This document shows, one piece after another, positions 24,244 to 32,640 of a stretch of DNA of 64,000 nt. The position numbers and the translations under genes are program-made. The number at the start of each line of letters is the position of its first letter. Positions within the stretch are counted from its first letter, which is position 1. The DNA comes from Mycolicibacterium arenosum (GTDB lineage Bacteria; Actinomycetota; Actinomycetes; Mycobacteriales; Mycobacteriaceae), in contig NZ_JANDBD010000004.1 of NCBI RefSeq assembly GCF_024320865.1, forward strand, positions 496,001 through 560,000, written 5' to 3'. The notes beneath the pieces are model-generated. The model saw nothing but the letters and a program-made list of their open reading frames with translations, was not told where the DNA came from and did not search any database.

Positions 24244-25477
24244 CCCACACCACCTTCAGGCTCGCAGGGGAACGCATGAGCGTGCCCTCGATCTCCGGCC
24301 GGGGGTGGTCGGGATCCAGCCGCAGGCCCGGTAGCGAGGTCAGCAGTGCGCGGACGAGTTCCTCCGTCTCCATCTTCGACAGGTGCATCCCCAGACACAT
24401 GTGCACGCCGTGCCCGAAGGCCAGCGCCGACCTGTAGGGCCGGCGAAGATCGAAGCGGTCGGGATCCTCCCAGCGCGCCGGATCGTGGTTGGCCGCGCCG
24501 AGCACCACCATGACGGTGGCGCCCGCGGGGATGCGCACTCCGCCGAGTTCGGTGTCGTGGGTGACCAGTCGCGGGACGAACTGCAGCGGGGTCTCCCAGC
24601 GGGCGGCTTCGTTCACCGCGGCCGTCAGCGCCGCGGGATCGTCGCGCACCGCCGCCAGCTGGTCGGGGTCCGACAGCAGGGCCGCCAGAAGCGAGGACGA
24701 CGACCTGTAGGTGGTCTCCGCTCCCGCGGGCAGGAGCAGGCGCAGAAACGAGTGGATCTCCTCGTCGGCGAGCCGCTGACCGCCGTGCTCGGCGTGCGCG
24801 AGCACCGAGATCAAGTCGTCGAGAGGCTCGGCGCGACGCTCGGCGAGGACGGAGCCGAACATCTCGGCGAGCGTGGCGGCGCTGGCGCGGCCCCTGTCCA
24901 GGTCGTAGGACAGTGTGACCAGTTCGATTGCGGTGTAATGGAATGCCGGATACTGCGCGGCGGGCAGTCCGAGAATCGCCGCGAAGGTGCGCATCGGGAA
25001 GGCGAAGAGGAAGCCGCTGACCAGGTCGGCGCGGCCCTCCGGTCGCAGATCCGCCGTCATCTCGGAGAGCAGCGGCGACACGAAGCGGGATTTCCAGCCC
25101 GCCATCGTCTTCGGGCCGAGGGGCTGCTGCAGCAGGGCCCGGTACTCGCGGTGTTCGGGCGGGTCCATCTCGATGACCGAGCGACCCATGACCTTCCCGA
25201 TCATGTCGTGATAGGCCGCACTGCTGAACGTCCCGGTGTCGAGTAGTGCCTGTACCGCGGCGTCGTAGGAGTACACGCTGAAGACGGGCGGGGTGTCGGC
25301 GGAGTTCCCAGGCATCCCCAGGTGTGGCAATCCGGCGTGGACCGGGGACTCGGACCGCAGATCGTGATAGGTCACGTATGGGGCCGGCTGGCCGAAGCCG
25401 ACCAGCGTGTTGAACGTCTCGAACAGTCTCCACGCGGCGTCGTCGTATCCGCTCGGGGTGACCGCGGTATCAGGCAT
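24236..25477 (-). CDS. Cytochrome P450
   Basis: 413-residue soluble bacterial P450. The haem-thiolate loop is FGHGVHMCLG with Cys361 as ligand; the I-helix AGAETT carries the acid/Thr pair for oxygen activation; the K-helix ExxR is NEAARWE. It hydroxylates a substrate using ferredoxin-delivered electrons; the ferredoxins and reductase at 32637-34796 could serve it. The start overlaps the TetR gene by 8 nt. I do not assign a CYP family. Confidence 0.95.
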   Translation of the reverse strand: MPDTAVTPSGYDDAAWRLFETFNTLVGFGQPAPYVTYHDLRSESPVHAGLPHLGMPGNSADTPPVFSVYSYDAAVQALLDTGTFSSAAYHDMIGKVMGRSVIEMDPPEHREYRALLQQPLGPKTMAGWKSRFVSPLLSEMTADLRPEGRADLVSGFLFAFPMRTFAAILGLPAAQYPAFHYTAIELVTLSYDLDRGRASAATLAEMFGSVLAERRAEPLDDLISVLAHAEHGGQRLADEEIHSFLRLLLPAGAETTYRSSSSLLAALLSDPDQLAAVRDDPAALTAAVNEAARWETPLQFVPRLVTHDTELGGVRIPAGATVMVVLGAANHDPARWEDPDRFDLRRPYRSALAFGHGVHMCLGMHLSKMETEELVRALLTSLPGLRLDPDHPRPEIEGTLMRSPASLKVVWDV

Positions 25478-26021
25478 GCCGGACTCCGTTCAGGATGATG
25501 CGCAAGCCGTCGCGGAAAACGGTTTCAGCGCGCCGGGTGCCGGGTTCGGCTCGGTGGTGTTCGAGTTCCACCGAGCCCAGCAGGTGTACGTAAAGCAGCG
25601 CGTACGCGGCCGCGAACTCGCGCTTCGGCAGAGCCGCTTCGCTCAGGATCGATCGGGTCGAGCGGTCCATGTTGGCCGCGGCCGCCGTGTGCGGGCGCTG
25701 TTGGAGTAGCGCTGCCACACCGCGCACCGAGACCAGCGCGCGCCACGCGTTCAGGTAGAGGGTCACCAGCCGGGCTTCCCAGTCACCGCGGGTGGGCACC
25801 TCGATGCTGTTCACGACGGCTTCGATGAGCAGGTCGAGCAGTTCGTCCTTGCCCGCCACGTGGTAGTAGACGGACGACGCCGACGTGCCCGCTTCGAGGG
25901 CCAGTGCGCGCATCGTGACCTTCTCCACGCCCACGCGCTGGGCCAGCTGGAGAAGGTGCTTGGTCAGGTGATCGCGGTCCAGCATTCCGTACCCGAGGGC
26001 CCGCGCCGAGCGACCGGCCAT
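25470..26021 (-). CDS. TetR-family regulator of the P450 operon
   Basis: 183 residues from ATG 26021. N-terminal helix-turn-helix: VTMRALALEAGTSASSVYYHVAGKDELLDLL, with SSVYYHV as the recognition helix; the rest is a ligand-binding helical bundle with the TetR_C form AAYALLYVHLLGSVELE. It is the first gene of the operon and two GAAC-N3-GTTC palindromes lie 12-39 nt upstream, so it very probably represses itself, the P450 and the reductase until a pathway compound binds. A GTG two codons earlier (26027) is an alternative start. Confidence 0.92.
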   Translation of the reverse strand: MAGRSARALGYGMLDRDHLTKHLLQLAQRVGVEKVTMRALALEAGTSASSVYYHVAGKDELLDLLIEAVVNSIEVPTRGDWEARLVTLYLNAWRALVSVRGVAALLQQRPHTAAAANMDRSTRSILSEAALPKREFAAAYALLYVHLLGSVELEHHRAEPGTRRAETVFRDGLRIILNGVRHA

Positions 26022-26032
26022 AGTCACCTTTC

Positions 26033-26060
26033 GAACGTCGTTCTAATTGGAACAGCGTTC
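26033..26060. promoter_or_regulatory. Paired operator GAAC-N3-GTTC before the TetR-P450 operon
   Basis: Two perfect palindromes, GAACGTCGTTC at 26033-26043 and GAACAGCGTTC at 26050-26060, start 17 bp apart, with the AT-rich TAATT between them. Position just upstream of a TetR gene is the usual place for autoregulation. A near match, GAACACTGTTA, lies at 28466-28476. Confidence 0.65.
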
Positions 26061-26103
26061 AGATTGCCGCACATCGCGGCGTCGCGTCAAGGGTGCAGAA
26101 GCC

Positions 26104-28422
26104 CTACAGCCCCTTCGGGCGAGTGCCGACGACGCCAGCCGCGGCGAGCGCGGCCAGTTCGTCGGCGGTGACACCGCACAGGTCGCCGAGCACGTCGGCG
26201 GTGTGCTGGCCGAGAGTCGGCGCCGGTGTGCGCAGCCAACGACCGTCGGTGGCGGCGATCGGCGCGAACGGCGGCCGGGGGTACACGCACGGTCCGGTGC
26301 TGGGATGCACCAGCGACTCGAAGTAACCGCGGTCGATCAGGTGTGGATTACGAATGACGTCCGACGGTGAGATGACCCGCGCCGCAGGGATTCCCGCGCG
26401 TACGAGGACCTCGACCGCGTCGTCGGCATCGCGGTCGACGAACCAGGCCGCCAGGTCGTCGTCGACGAGTTCGGCGCCCGACGCCCCCATCAGCCCCGCC
26501 ATCGTCGTTCGCTCGGCGTCGTCCCGCATCGCGACGGCGACCCAGTCGTCCTCGCCGGCACAGCGGTACACGTTCTGCGTGGCCGGGCCGTGCCCGCGAT
26601 TGCCCTCGCGCTGTGCCACCACGCCGAACGCCTGTGCCTCCAGCGCCTGCACCGCGGTCACGTTCAGCACCGATTCGATCATCGGCATCTCGACGAGTCG
26701 CCCCGTCCCGGTGCGTGCGACGAGGTCGAGCGCCGCGACCATGGCGAACGCGGCGTGCGATCCGGCCAGCGGATCGCACACCCCGCGCGGTGGTATCGGC
26801 GGACCATCGGGAAGTCCTGTCAGCCAGGCCATCCCGGCGATCTGCTCCATGGTCGGCGCGAAGCCGACGCGGTCGCGCCACGGACCGTCCAATCCGAACG
26901 CCGGCATCCGCATGACGACGAGCCTCGGATTCACCTCGAGTAGCGCATCGGCACCGAGTCCGAACTGCTCCATCACCCGCGGCGAGAAGTTCTCGATCAC
27001 CGCGTCGGCGCCGGCCACCAGGTGCCTGAACAACCGCACCCCGTCCGGTGAGTCGAGGTTCAACGTGACCGACCGCTTGTTGGTGTTCACCGCCTGGAAG
27101 ACCCAGCCGTACTCCCACCAGTCGTCGACGTCGGTGCGCATCGCGCCCGAGTAGCGGATGCCGTCGGGACGCTGAATCGACTCGATCTTGACCACGTCGG
27201 CACCGAAGGCCGCCAACAGGTGCGTCGCCGCCGGGCCCGCCCAGAATGCGGTCAGATCAACGACTCTCACGCCGGCCAGGGGGAGCTCCGGCGCTCCCTC
27301 GGTGGACGCCGCACGCGGTGACCAGTCCGGGCCCGTGCCCGCCTCACCGACGGACGGTGCGGGCGCCATCGGGGCGGGTGCGGTGCCCGTCATCCGCCAC
27401 GGCGGGCGGGGCGCCAGCAGCCCAGACGCATTCGGCCCGAACACCCCGCGGGCGACGAAGTGGTCCTGCTCGGTGACGGTCGCACCGGTGCCGATCGCCG
27501 CCATCGGCAACCGGAACAACTCCCCGAGTTCGACGATCTCGGCGACGGTGTGCTCGCGCATCCACGGCCCGATCAGCTCGAGGATCCGGTCGCGGTGTCC
27601 CCAGCGTCCCAGCTGGAAGGTGAACTCCGGATGTTCGCTCAGCTCAGGGCATTCCACCATCGCGGCGAAGTCGTGCCACTGCTGGCCGGTGATGAACGTC
27701 ATCCCCACGAAGCCGTCCTTCGCCGCCACGATGGACGGCACCTCGACGGAGCGCGTGATGGGTCCGACCTGCAGCAGGTGGGTGTGCAGCCATTCCGAAC
27801 TCTGCATGGACAGCGTCATCGCCTCCAGCAGGGCCATGTCGAGATGCTCCCCCGGCCCGCCCGCCCGCATCCGCCGCGTCACCGCCAGCGCCGCGAACGC
27901 GGCCATCGCGCCTCCGACGTACTCCCCGACGTCACCGCCGACGGAGATGGGCGGCCCGTCCGGCAGTCCGCGGAACCCGGTCGCACCGCAGGCGCCCTGA
28001 AGGGTGAACTCGGTGGCGGGACGGTCGGCCCACGGACCCGTCCAGCCGAAGTCGGAGATGGTGAGAAACGCCCGGCGGCTGTCGGCGGCCACACCCGCAC
28101 GTTCGGCGTCGGCCCGACCCGCCGTCAGGATCACGACGTCCGCACCCTCGATCAAGGCCGCGACCACCGAGTCGCCGAGATCGCCGACGACGCTGCGTTT
28201 TCCCGCGTTGAGATAGTCGAAGAGCGGGCCGTCGGTGCCCTGCGGTATCGCCGACCGCGTCGCGGAGTACCGACGCAGCGGATCGCCCGTCGCGGGTTCG
28301 ACTTTGACCACGGTGGCTCCGGCATCGCGGAACAGCTTGCCGCAGTAGGAACCAGCGATTCGATCGCTGATCTCGAGCACCCGGACATCGGTCAGGGGCG
28401 TGCGCGGCGTCGGACCCGTCAT
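26104..28422 (-). CDS. Two-domain (fused) family III CoA-transferase
   Basis: 772 residues made of two CaiB/BaiF modules. Module 1 starts VRVLEISDRIAGSYCGKLFRDAGA and has Asp164 in VGGDVGEYVGG; module 2 starts at about residue 382 with GVRVVDLTAFWAGP and has Asp550 in GVCDPLAGSH. Both keep the Asp that forms the acyl anhydride, so both may be active. A Pro/Ala-rich linker spans 345-378. Length and layout resemble M. tuberculosis Rv1866. Family III enzymes normally form interlocked homodimers; the fusion would be a built-in dimer. Stands alone, 76 nt from the TetR start side and divergent from the SDR at 28507. Confidence 0.92.
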   Translation of the reverse strand: MTGPTPRTPLTDVRVLEISDRIAGSYCGKLFRDAGATVVKVEPATGDPLRRYSATRSAIPQGTDGPLFDYLNAGKRSVVGDLGDSVVAALIEGADVVILTAGRADAERAGVAADSRRAFLTISDFGWTGPWADRPATEFTLQGACGATGFRGLPDGPPISVGGDVGEYVGGAMAAFAALAVTRRMRAGGPGEHLDMALLEAMTLSMQSSEWLHTHLLQVGPITRSVEVPSIVAAKDGFVGMTFITGQQWHDFAAMVECPELSEHPEFTFQLGRWGHRDRILELIGPWMREHTVAEIVELGELFRLPMAAIGTGATVTEQDHFVARGVFGPNASGLLAPRPPWRMTGTAPAPMAPAPSVGEAGTGPDWSPRAASTEGAPELPLAGVRVVDLTAFWAGPAATHLLAAFGADVVKIESIQRPDGIRYSGAMRTDVDDWWEYGWVFQAVNTNKRSVTLNLDSPDGVRLFRHLVAGADAVIENFSPRVMEQFGLGADALLEVNPRLVVMRMPAFGLDGPWRDRVGFAPTMEQIAGMAWLTGLPDGPPIPPRGVCDPLAGSHAAFAMVAALDLVARTGTGRLVEMPMIESVLNVTAVQALEAQAFGVVAQREGNRGHGPATQNVYRCAGEDDWVAVAMRDDAERTTMAGLMGASGAELVDDDLAAWFVDRDADDAVEVLVRAGIPAARVISPSDVIRNPHLIDRGYFESLVHPSTGPCVYPRPPFAPIAATDGRWLRTPAPTLGQHTADVLGDLCGVTADELAALAAAGVVGTRPKGL

Positions 28423-28465
28423 CGCCGCAATGCTAACAACGCCGATACGCCCGAGGCCTCAATTC

Positions 28466-28476
28466 GAACACTGTTA
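28466..28476. promoter_or_regulatory. Candidate TetR half-conserved operator in the CoA-transferase/SDR divergent promoter
   Basis: GAACACTGTTA within AATTCGAACACTGTTAAAAT: the same TTCGAAC-N3-GTT core as the paired operators at 26033-26060, with one arm base changed. The 84-nt region 28423-28506 drives two divergent genes, so this site could place both under the P450-operon repressor. Confidence 0.45.
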
Positions 28477-28506
28477 AAATAGCGACGATAGACGGAAGGA
28501 CGCGCA

Positions 28507-29226
28507 GTGGTGAGAAACGCGATCATCACCGGTGGCAGCGGCGGCATCGGCAAAGCCTGTGCCCGCACGCTCGTCGGGCGTGGTTACGACGTCGTCCTGA
28601 CGGCCAGGCGGGAAGCGCCGCTGCGTGCGTGCGCCGACGAACTGGGGGCGCGCTACCTCGTCGCCGACGCTGCCGATCCGGACAGCTTCTCGGCCGCACT
28701 CGCACAGTTCGATCGCGTGGATCTGGTCGTTCACGCCGCGGGCGTGCTCGACGGCACGTACGCCCGCAAGCAGACCTTCGCCCAGTGGCGCACGACGATC
28801 TCCGCCAATCTCGACTCGTGCTTCGTGGTCACCCACGCCGCGCTGCCCCTGATGGTTCCGGGATCGAGGTTCGTGTTCATCTCGTCGTCAGCCGCCCACG
28901 AACCGATGCCGGGCAGGACCGCGTACTCCGCGTCCAAGGCCGGCATGAACGCCTTCGCCCGTGCCCTGGCCCTCGAGGTCGACCGGGACGGCATCAACGT
29001 CCACCTCGTCACCCCGGGCCCGGTGGAAACGGAGATGCTGCAGGACGTGCCGTTCGAGATGTACGCCATCCGAGCCGAAGACGTCGCCGAGTCGGTGGCG
29101 TGGCTGGACACCGTGCACCCGTCGGTGGACCTCCCCGAGATCCAACTCGCCGCGGTGAGACGAGGGCCGTCGTCCAGACCGCCGGTGGTCCCCGACGAAG
29201 TGACCCGGCGCAGCCGCCCGTCCTGA
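28507..29226 (+). CDS. Short-chain dehydrogenase/reductase
   Basis: 239-residue classical SDR: IITGGSGGIGKACA cofactor site, TARR (Arg suggesting NADPH), HAAGVL, catalytic Ser in FISSSAA, YSASK active-site pair. The C-terminus is short and basic (SSRPPVVPDEVTRRSRPS), lacking the usual VDGG tail. GTG start with GGAAGGA upstream; a second GTG follows at once. 52 nt upstream of a TetR gene on the same strand, which may regulate it. Confidence 0.92.
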   Translation: MVRNAIITGGSGGIGKACARTLVGRGYDVVLTARREAPLRACADELGARYLVADAADPDSFSAALAQFDRVDLVVHAAGVLDGTYARKQTFAQWRTTISANLDSCFVVTHAALPLMVPGSRFVFISSSAAHEPMPGRTAYSASKAGMNAFARALALEVDRDGINVHLVTPGPVETEMLQDVPFEMYAIRAEDVAESVAWLDTVHPSVDLPEIQLAAVRRGPSSRPPVVPDEVTRRSRPS

Positions 29227-29278
29227 CCACCGCATCGGCTACCGTAAAGGCCTCCGTTCCGGATTCGAGGAGGCGACG

Positions 29279-30025
29279 ATGACGGTTGCGCGGGCCGGCC
29301 GCCGCCCCCGCGGGTCGCTGACCCCCGAAGACGTCATCGCCGCGGCGTTCGAATTGGCGCAGGACGTCTCGCTGGCCAATCTGAACATGCCGAAGCTGGC
29401 CAAGCACCTCGATGTCCCGGTGACCAGCATCTACTGGCATTTCCGCAAGAAGGAGCAGCTGCTCGACGCGATGCTCGAGGACGCGCTGAGCCGCTATCAC
29501 TCGGTCACCACCTTCGTCGACGGCGAGACGTGGGACGAGTCACTGCGCACCCACTTCCGCGGGATGCGACGCGTGTTCCGGGAGAACCCGGTGCTGTGCG
29601 ATCTCGTCCTGATGCGGGTGGGCGAGCTCAGCCCCGACGCCACCAGGACCGCGGTGCACCGCATCGAGACGGTCGTCGACATGCTGGTGCAGGCCGGCTT
29701 CACGCTCGACGACGCCGTGGAGATCTACCTCGCTCTGTCCGTGCACAGCCGCGGCAGCGCGATGATGGAGCACCTGGGCTCACGGCACGCCGAGCACTCG
29801 CCCGCCATGTCGACCAGAGCGGCCGACGTCGGCGAACTCAACGCCCAGGCGCTGCAGCAGGCCGTGCCGAGCCCCGTCCGGGTGGCCACGCTGTCGCTGC
29901 TGTCGTCGGGCACGACGCCGCGCCTACTCGAGCGGGCGAACCGAGGAGACGCGGTGGCCGACATGACGTTCGAGTTCACCCTCGACGCACTCATCGAGAA
30001 GGCGAGAGGGCTCCTCGCGACCTAG
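29279..30025 (+). CDS. TetR-family transcriptional regulator with long C-terminal domain
   Basis: 248 residues. N-terminal basic arm (RAGRRPRGSLTPEDV) and helix-turn-helix LNMPKLAKHLDVPVTSIYWHFRKKEQLLDAML; the SIYWHF recognition helix and KKEQLLD are strongly TetR. The C-terminal part resembles the TetR_C tetracycline-type domain. Probably controls the SDR upstream or the amidohydrolase operon that converges on it. TACCGTAAA at 29240-29248 lies in its own 52-nt leader; TACCGT also occurs three times at 33063-33092. Its TAG shares CTAG with the stop of the convergent gene. Confidence 0.91.
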   Translation: MTVARAGRRPRGSLTPEDVIAAAFELAQDVSLANLNMPKLAKHLDVPVTSIYWHFRKKEQLLDAMLEDALSRYHSVTTFVDGETWDESLRTHFRGMRRVFRENPVLCDLVLMRVGELSPDATRTAVHRIETVVDMLVQAGFTLDDAVEIYLALSVHSRGSAMMEHLGSRHAEHSPAMSTRAADVGELNAQALQQAVPSPVRVATLSLLSSGTTPRLLERANRGDAVADMTFEFTLDALIEKARGLLAT

Positions 30026-30420
30026 TCGGCGAGGTGGACGTCCGACTCCATGTGGAGCGCGATGCGATAGCCACCGGCTCGAGGGACCAGCAGCCAGCTC
30101 ACCCAGCTGGCGCCGTCGCCCGCGCCACCCGACCCGCGGGTGACGAGAGTCCACCGGCACAGCAGCACGCACCGCGCCACCCCGCCGTCGAGCACCTCGG
30201 CCCGGTGCAGTTCGGAGCGCATCGTCGCCGACCGCATGCGCGCGCTCAGTCGACCCCAGTGCCGGTCCAGGGCGTCGGCACCCACCTGCGGCTCGGCGTA
30301 CTCGTCCCCGATGTACACCGGCTCGGGGTCCGACCGCACCCACAGCTGTGCCAACGCCTCGAAATCCAGTGCGTTCCAGGCGCTGTCGTACTCCGCGACG
30401 ACGGTGTCGACGTCAGGCAG
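30022..30420 (-). CDS. SnoaL-like (NTF2-fold) protein with no standard start codon
   Basis: The conserved part begins PDVDTVVAEYDSAWNALDFEALAQLW and ends GGYRIALHMESDVHLAD, an NTF2/SnoaL-like fold of about 130 residues with DRHWGRLSARM in the middle. No in-frame ATG, GTG or TTG precedes the first conserved helix within the natural overlap; the open frame only reaches an ATG at 30585, 165 nt inside the upstream amidohydrolase and giving a non-conserved-looking leader. A CTG at 30420, overlapping the amidohydrolase stop region by 8 nt, is the most economical start. A base error or a frameshifted fusion to the upstream gene are alternatives. Confidence 0.68.
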   Translation of the reverse strand: MPDVDTVVAEYDSAWNALDFEALAQLWVRSDPEPVYIGDEYAEPQVGADALDRHWGRLSARMRSATMRSELHRAEVLDGGVARCVLLCRWTLVTRGSGGAGDGASWVSWLLVPRAGGYRIALHMESDVHLAD

Positions 30421-31561
30421 GGTGTTCCCCCGGCAGCGCGCCGACCACGTCGGGCAGGCCGTACAGCTCCATGGCGTTGCCGCGCATGATGCGGTCCCGC
30501 TGATCGGCGGGGAACCGGTTGATCGCCCACGTCGGCGAGTCGTAGCTCCAGTGCGGGTAGTCGGTCGAGAACATGATGTTGTCACCGAGATCCATCATGT
30601 CGAGATACTCGAGGTAGGTCTCGACCTCGACCTCCTCGACCGGTTGCGTGGTGAACCGCACGTGCTCGCGGACGTACTCCGACGGACGCCGACGCACGTG
30701 CGGCAGATCGGCCTTGCGGTGCTCCCAGATCCGGTCCATCCGCGACATCACCGGCATGGCCCAGGTGAACCCGCCCTCGACGAACACCACCCGCAGGTCC
30801 GGGTGGCGGTCGAAGGCGCCGTCGAACACGAGGCTGATCAGATGCGACACATAGAGCAGCGGCCAGGAGGCGAAGAAGTCGTGCCAGTGCGCGGGGTTGC
30901 CGACCGGGTACAGCGGGATCAGCTCGAACGGCGTCTGCCCCATCAGGTGGGTGGCGATGGGCAATCCGTTGCGTGCGGCCGCCTCGTACAGCGGATCGAA
31001 GTGGGGGTTGCCGAAGGGGATTCCACGCGTCTGCGGGGTCATCAGCACCTCGGCCATGTACGGATGCCCCGCCCAGCGCTCGACCTCCCGCGCGGCGTCG
31101 GTCGGCGTCTGAGCGCTGACGCTGATCGCGCCGCGCCAGCGCCCGTGCGCGTTGTTCCGGTGCAGCCACACGTCGGCGAGCCAGTCGTTGTACGTCGACT
31201 TCAGCACGTGTTCGTGCTGGGGCAGCTGGTGATCGCACATCGGTTCCAGCATCGCGATGCTCACACCGGCGTCGACGAGCAGCTGTTGGGCGGCGAAGTC
31301 GGGATCGCTGCCCGCGTAACCCGTTGGCGGCATGGCGTCGACGCGCATCGACATCGACTTGAACGCGTCGGGGGTGTCGTAGAAGTGCGGTAGCGGTGTC
31401 GCGGCGCGGCCGGTCGGCCAGATCCGATCCACCCAGTCCGGGGGCGCGTACGACTTCAGCACCTCGGTCGACACCGGCATCGGGTGGACGTCGGTGTCGA
31501 CGACGGTCACCGGAACCGTTTGCGGCGCGACGTCGAGCGGAACGTTCTCCAGGGTCGTCAT
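30413..31561 (-). CDS. Amidohydrolase-2 family protein
   Basis: 382-residue TIM-barrel hydrolase/decarboxylase. DTDVHPMPV at about residue 22 gives a DxH in place of HxH, THLMGQ and EGGFTW follow, and STDYPHW holds the last metal Asp. Related to the ACMSD/gamma-resorcylate decarboxylase group, where members decarboxylate or hydrolyse C-C bonds. Adjacent paralogue encoded upstream at 31558-32640 with the same DLRVVFVEGG and YPHWS motifs; the genes overlap as ATGA. GGAGGGAAG precedes the ATG. Reaction unknown. Confidence 0.91.
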   Translation of the reverse strand: MTTLENVPLDVAPQTVPVTVVDTDVHPMPVSTEVLKSYAPPDWVDRIWPTGRAATPLPHFYDTPDAFKSMSMRVDAMPPTGYAGSDPDFAAQQLLVDAGVSIAMLEPMCDHQLPQHEHVLKSTYNDWLADVWLHRNNAHGRWRGAISVSAQTPTDAAREVERWAGHPYMAEVLMTPQTRGIPFGNPHFDPLYEAAARNGLPIATHLMGQTPFELIPLYPVGNPAHWHDFFASWPLLYVSHLISLVFDGAFDRHPDLRVVFVEGGFTWAMPVMSRMDRIWEHRKADLPHVRRRPSEYVREHVRFTTQPVEEVEVETYLEYLDMMDLGDNIMFSTDYPHWSYDSPTWAINRFPADQRDRIMRGNAMELYGLPDVVGALPGEHPA

Positions 31562-32640
31562 GTGTCGCTTCCCTCCAGGACATCGGACAGCTTGTAGAAC
31601 GTCGCGGCGTTGTGCCACAGCAGCTTTGCACGTTGATCGGCATCGAGCCCGGCGGCGGCGTCATGCGGAGCCGTCGTGGACCAGTGCGGATATCCCGAGC
31701 CGTACATCACCAGATCGGATCGGCCGGTGAACTCCATCCATCGGCTTGCATCGGCGGGGTCGGTCGGGCCGTCAAGGGCCGACGAGCAGAACCGGACGTG
31801 CTCGGTGAGGTACTCGCTGGGATGGCGATCCACCCACGGCGTCTGATCGCGCATCGACAGCCAGAACGTGTCGAGCCGCCACATCAGCGGGGTGAGGATG
31901 TCGTAGCCGCCGTCGGCGAAGACGAACCGCACGTCGGGATGTCGCGCGAACACCCCCTCGACGATGAGCGTCGCGAGGTGGACGAAGAAGTTCAGCGGCA
32001 TGAACGCCGCGTATCCGGGATAGGTGTGCGCGTGCCCGGCGAACGTCGGCGCGTAGTCGACGCCGTTGCCGCCGTTGATGTGCACGGCCACCGGCAATCC
32101 CGCTGCGGCGGCGGCTTCCCAGATGGGCTCGAACTGCGGCTTGCCGTACGGCTCGCGGGATTGCATCGGCACACCCACCTGAACCATCTTCGGATGCCCG
32201 GCGAGTCGCTCGATCTCGGCGACGGCACCGCGGGGGTCCTCCGGATTGACCCGGATGGTGCCGAGAAAGCGAGCGTCCGAATCAAGCCAGCGCTCCACCA
32301 ACCAGTCGTTGATCGCGGCGCAGATGCGGCTGTTCAGCAGGTAGTCCGCGATGTTGCCGCGGGTGAGAGGGTTCAAGATGGCGCACCTCGCGTGTCCATC
32401 GGAGAAGAGATGGCGGGCAACTGTTTCCGGCACCGAGCCCGGATACCTGCCGTCGTGGAGATCGGCGCGGTAGTCGCCGCCGGGCGCCTGATACCACTGC
32501 TGTTCGACGTCCGGGATGGCCCTGGTCCGGTACGCCGGGTCGATGAACTTGCGGATCTCGGCGTTGTGCTTGAAGTGCGGCTGCACGTTGGTGTCGATGA
32601 TCCGAGCCGTGTCGTCGATTCGCTCGCGGGCTTCGCTCAT
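31558..32640 (-). CDS. Amidohydrolase-2 family protein (paralogue of the neighbour)
   Basis: 360 residues. IIDTNVQPHF near residue 14 replaces the usual HxH/DxH entry motif by TNVQPH, which may weaken or shift the metal site; later motifs VHINGGNG, FVFADGGYD and YGSGYPHWS are kept, but the final Asp of the partner's STDYPHW is Gly here (GSGYPHW). This suggests an altered metal site or a non-catalytic partner forming a hetero-oligomer with the 382-residue neighbour. ATG overlaps the Rieske ferredoxin stop as ATGA. Confidence 0.9.
   Translation of the reverse strand: MSEARERIDDTARIIDTNVQPHFKHNAEIRKFIDPAYRTRAIPDVEQQWYQAPGGDYRADLHDGRYPGSVPETVARHLFSDGHARCAILNPLTRGNIADYLLNSRICAAINDWLVERWLDSDARFLGTIRVNPEDPRGAVAEIERLAGHPKMVQVGVPMQSREPYGKPQFEPIWEAAAAAGLPVAVHINGGNGVDYAPTFAGHAHTYPGYAAFMPLNFFVHLATLIVEGVFARHPDVRFVFADGGYDILTPLMWRLDTFWLSMRDQTPWVDRHPSEYLTEHVRFCSSALDGPTDPADASRWMEFTGRSDLVMYGSGYPHWSTTAPHDAAAGLDADQRAKLLWHNAATFYKLSDVLEGSDT

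Noticed and set aside
28466..28476. KstR operator (TNNAACNNGTTNNA)
   Set aside because: The arms are separated by three bases, not two, and the site matches the GAAC-N3-GTTC family of the neighbouring TetR better.
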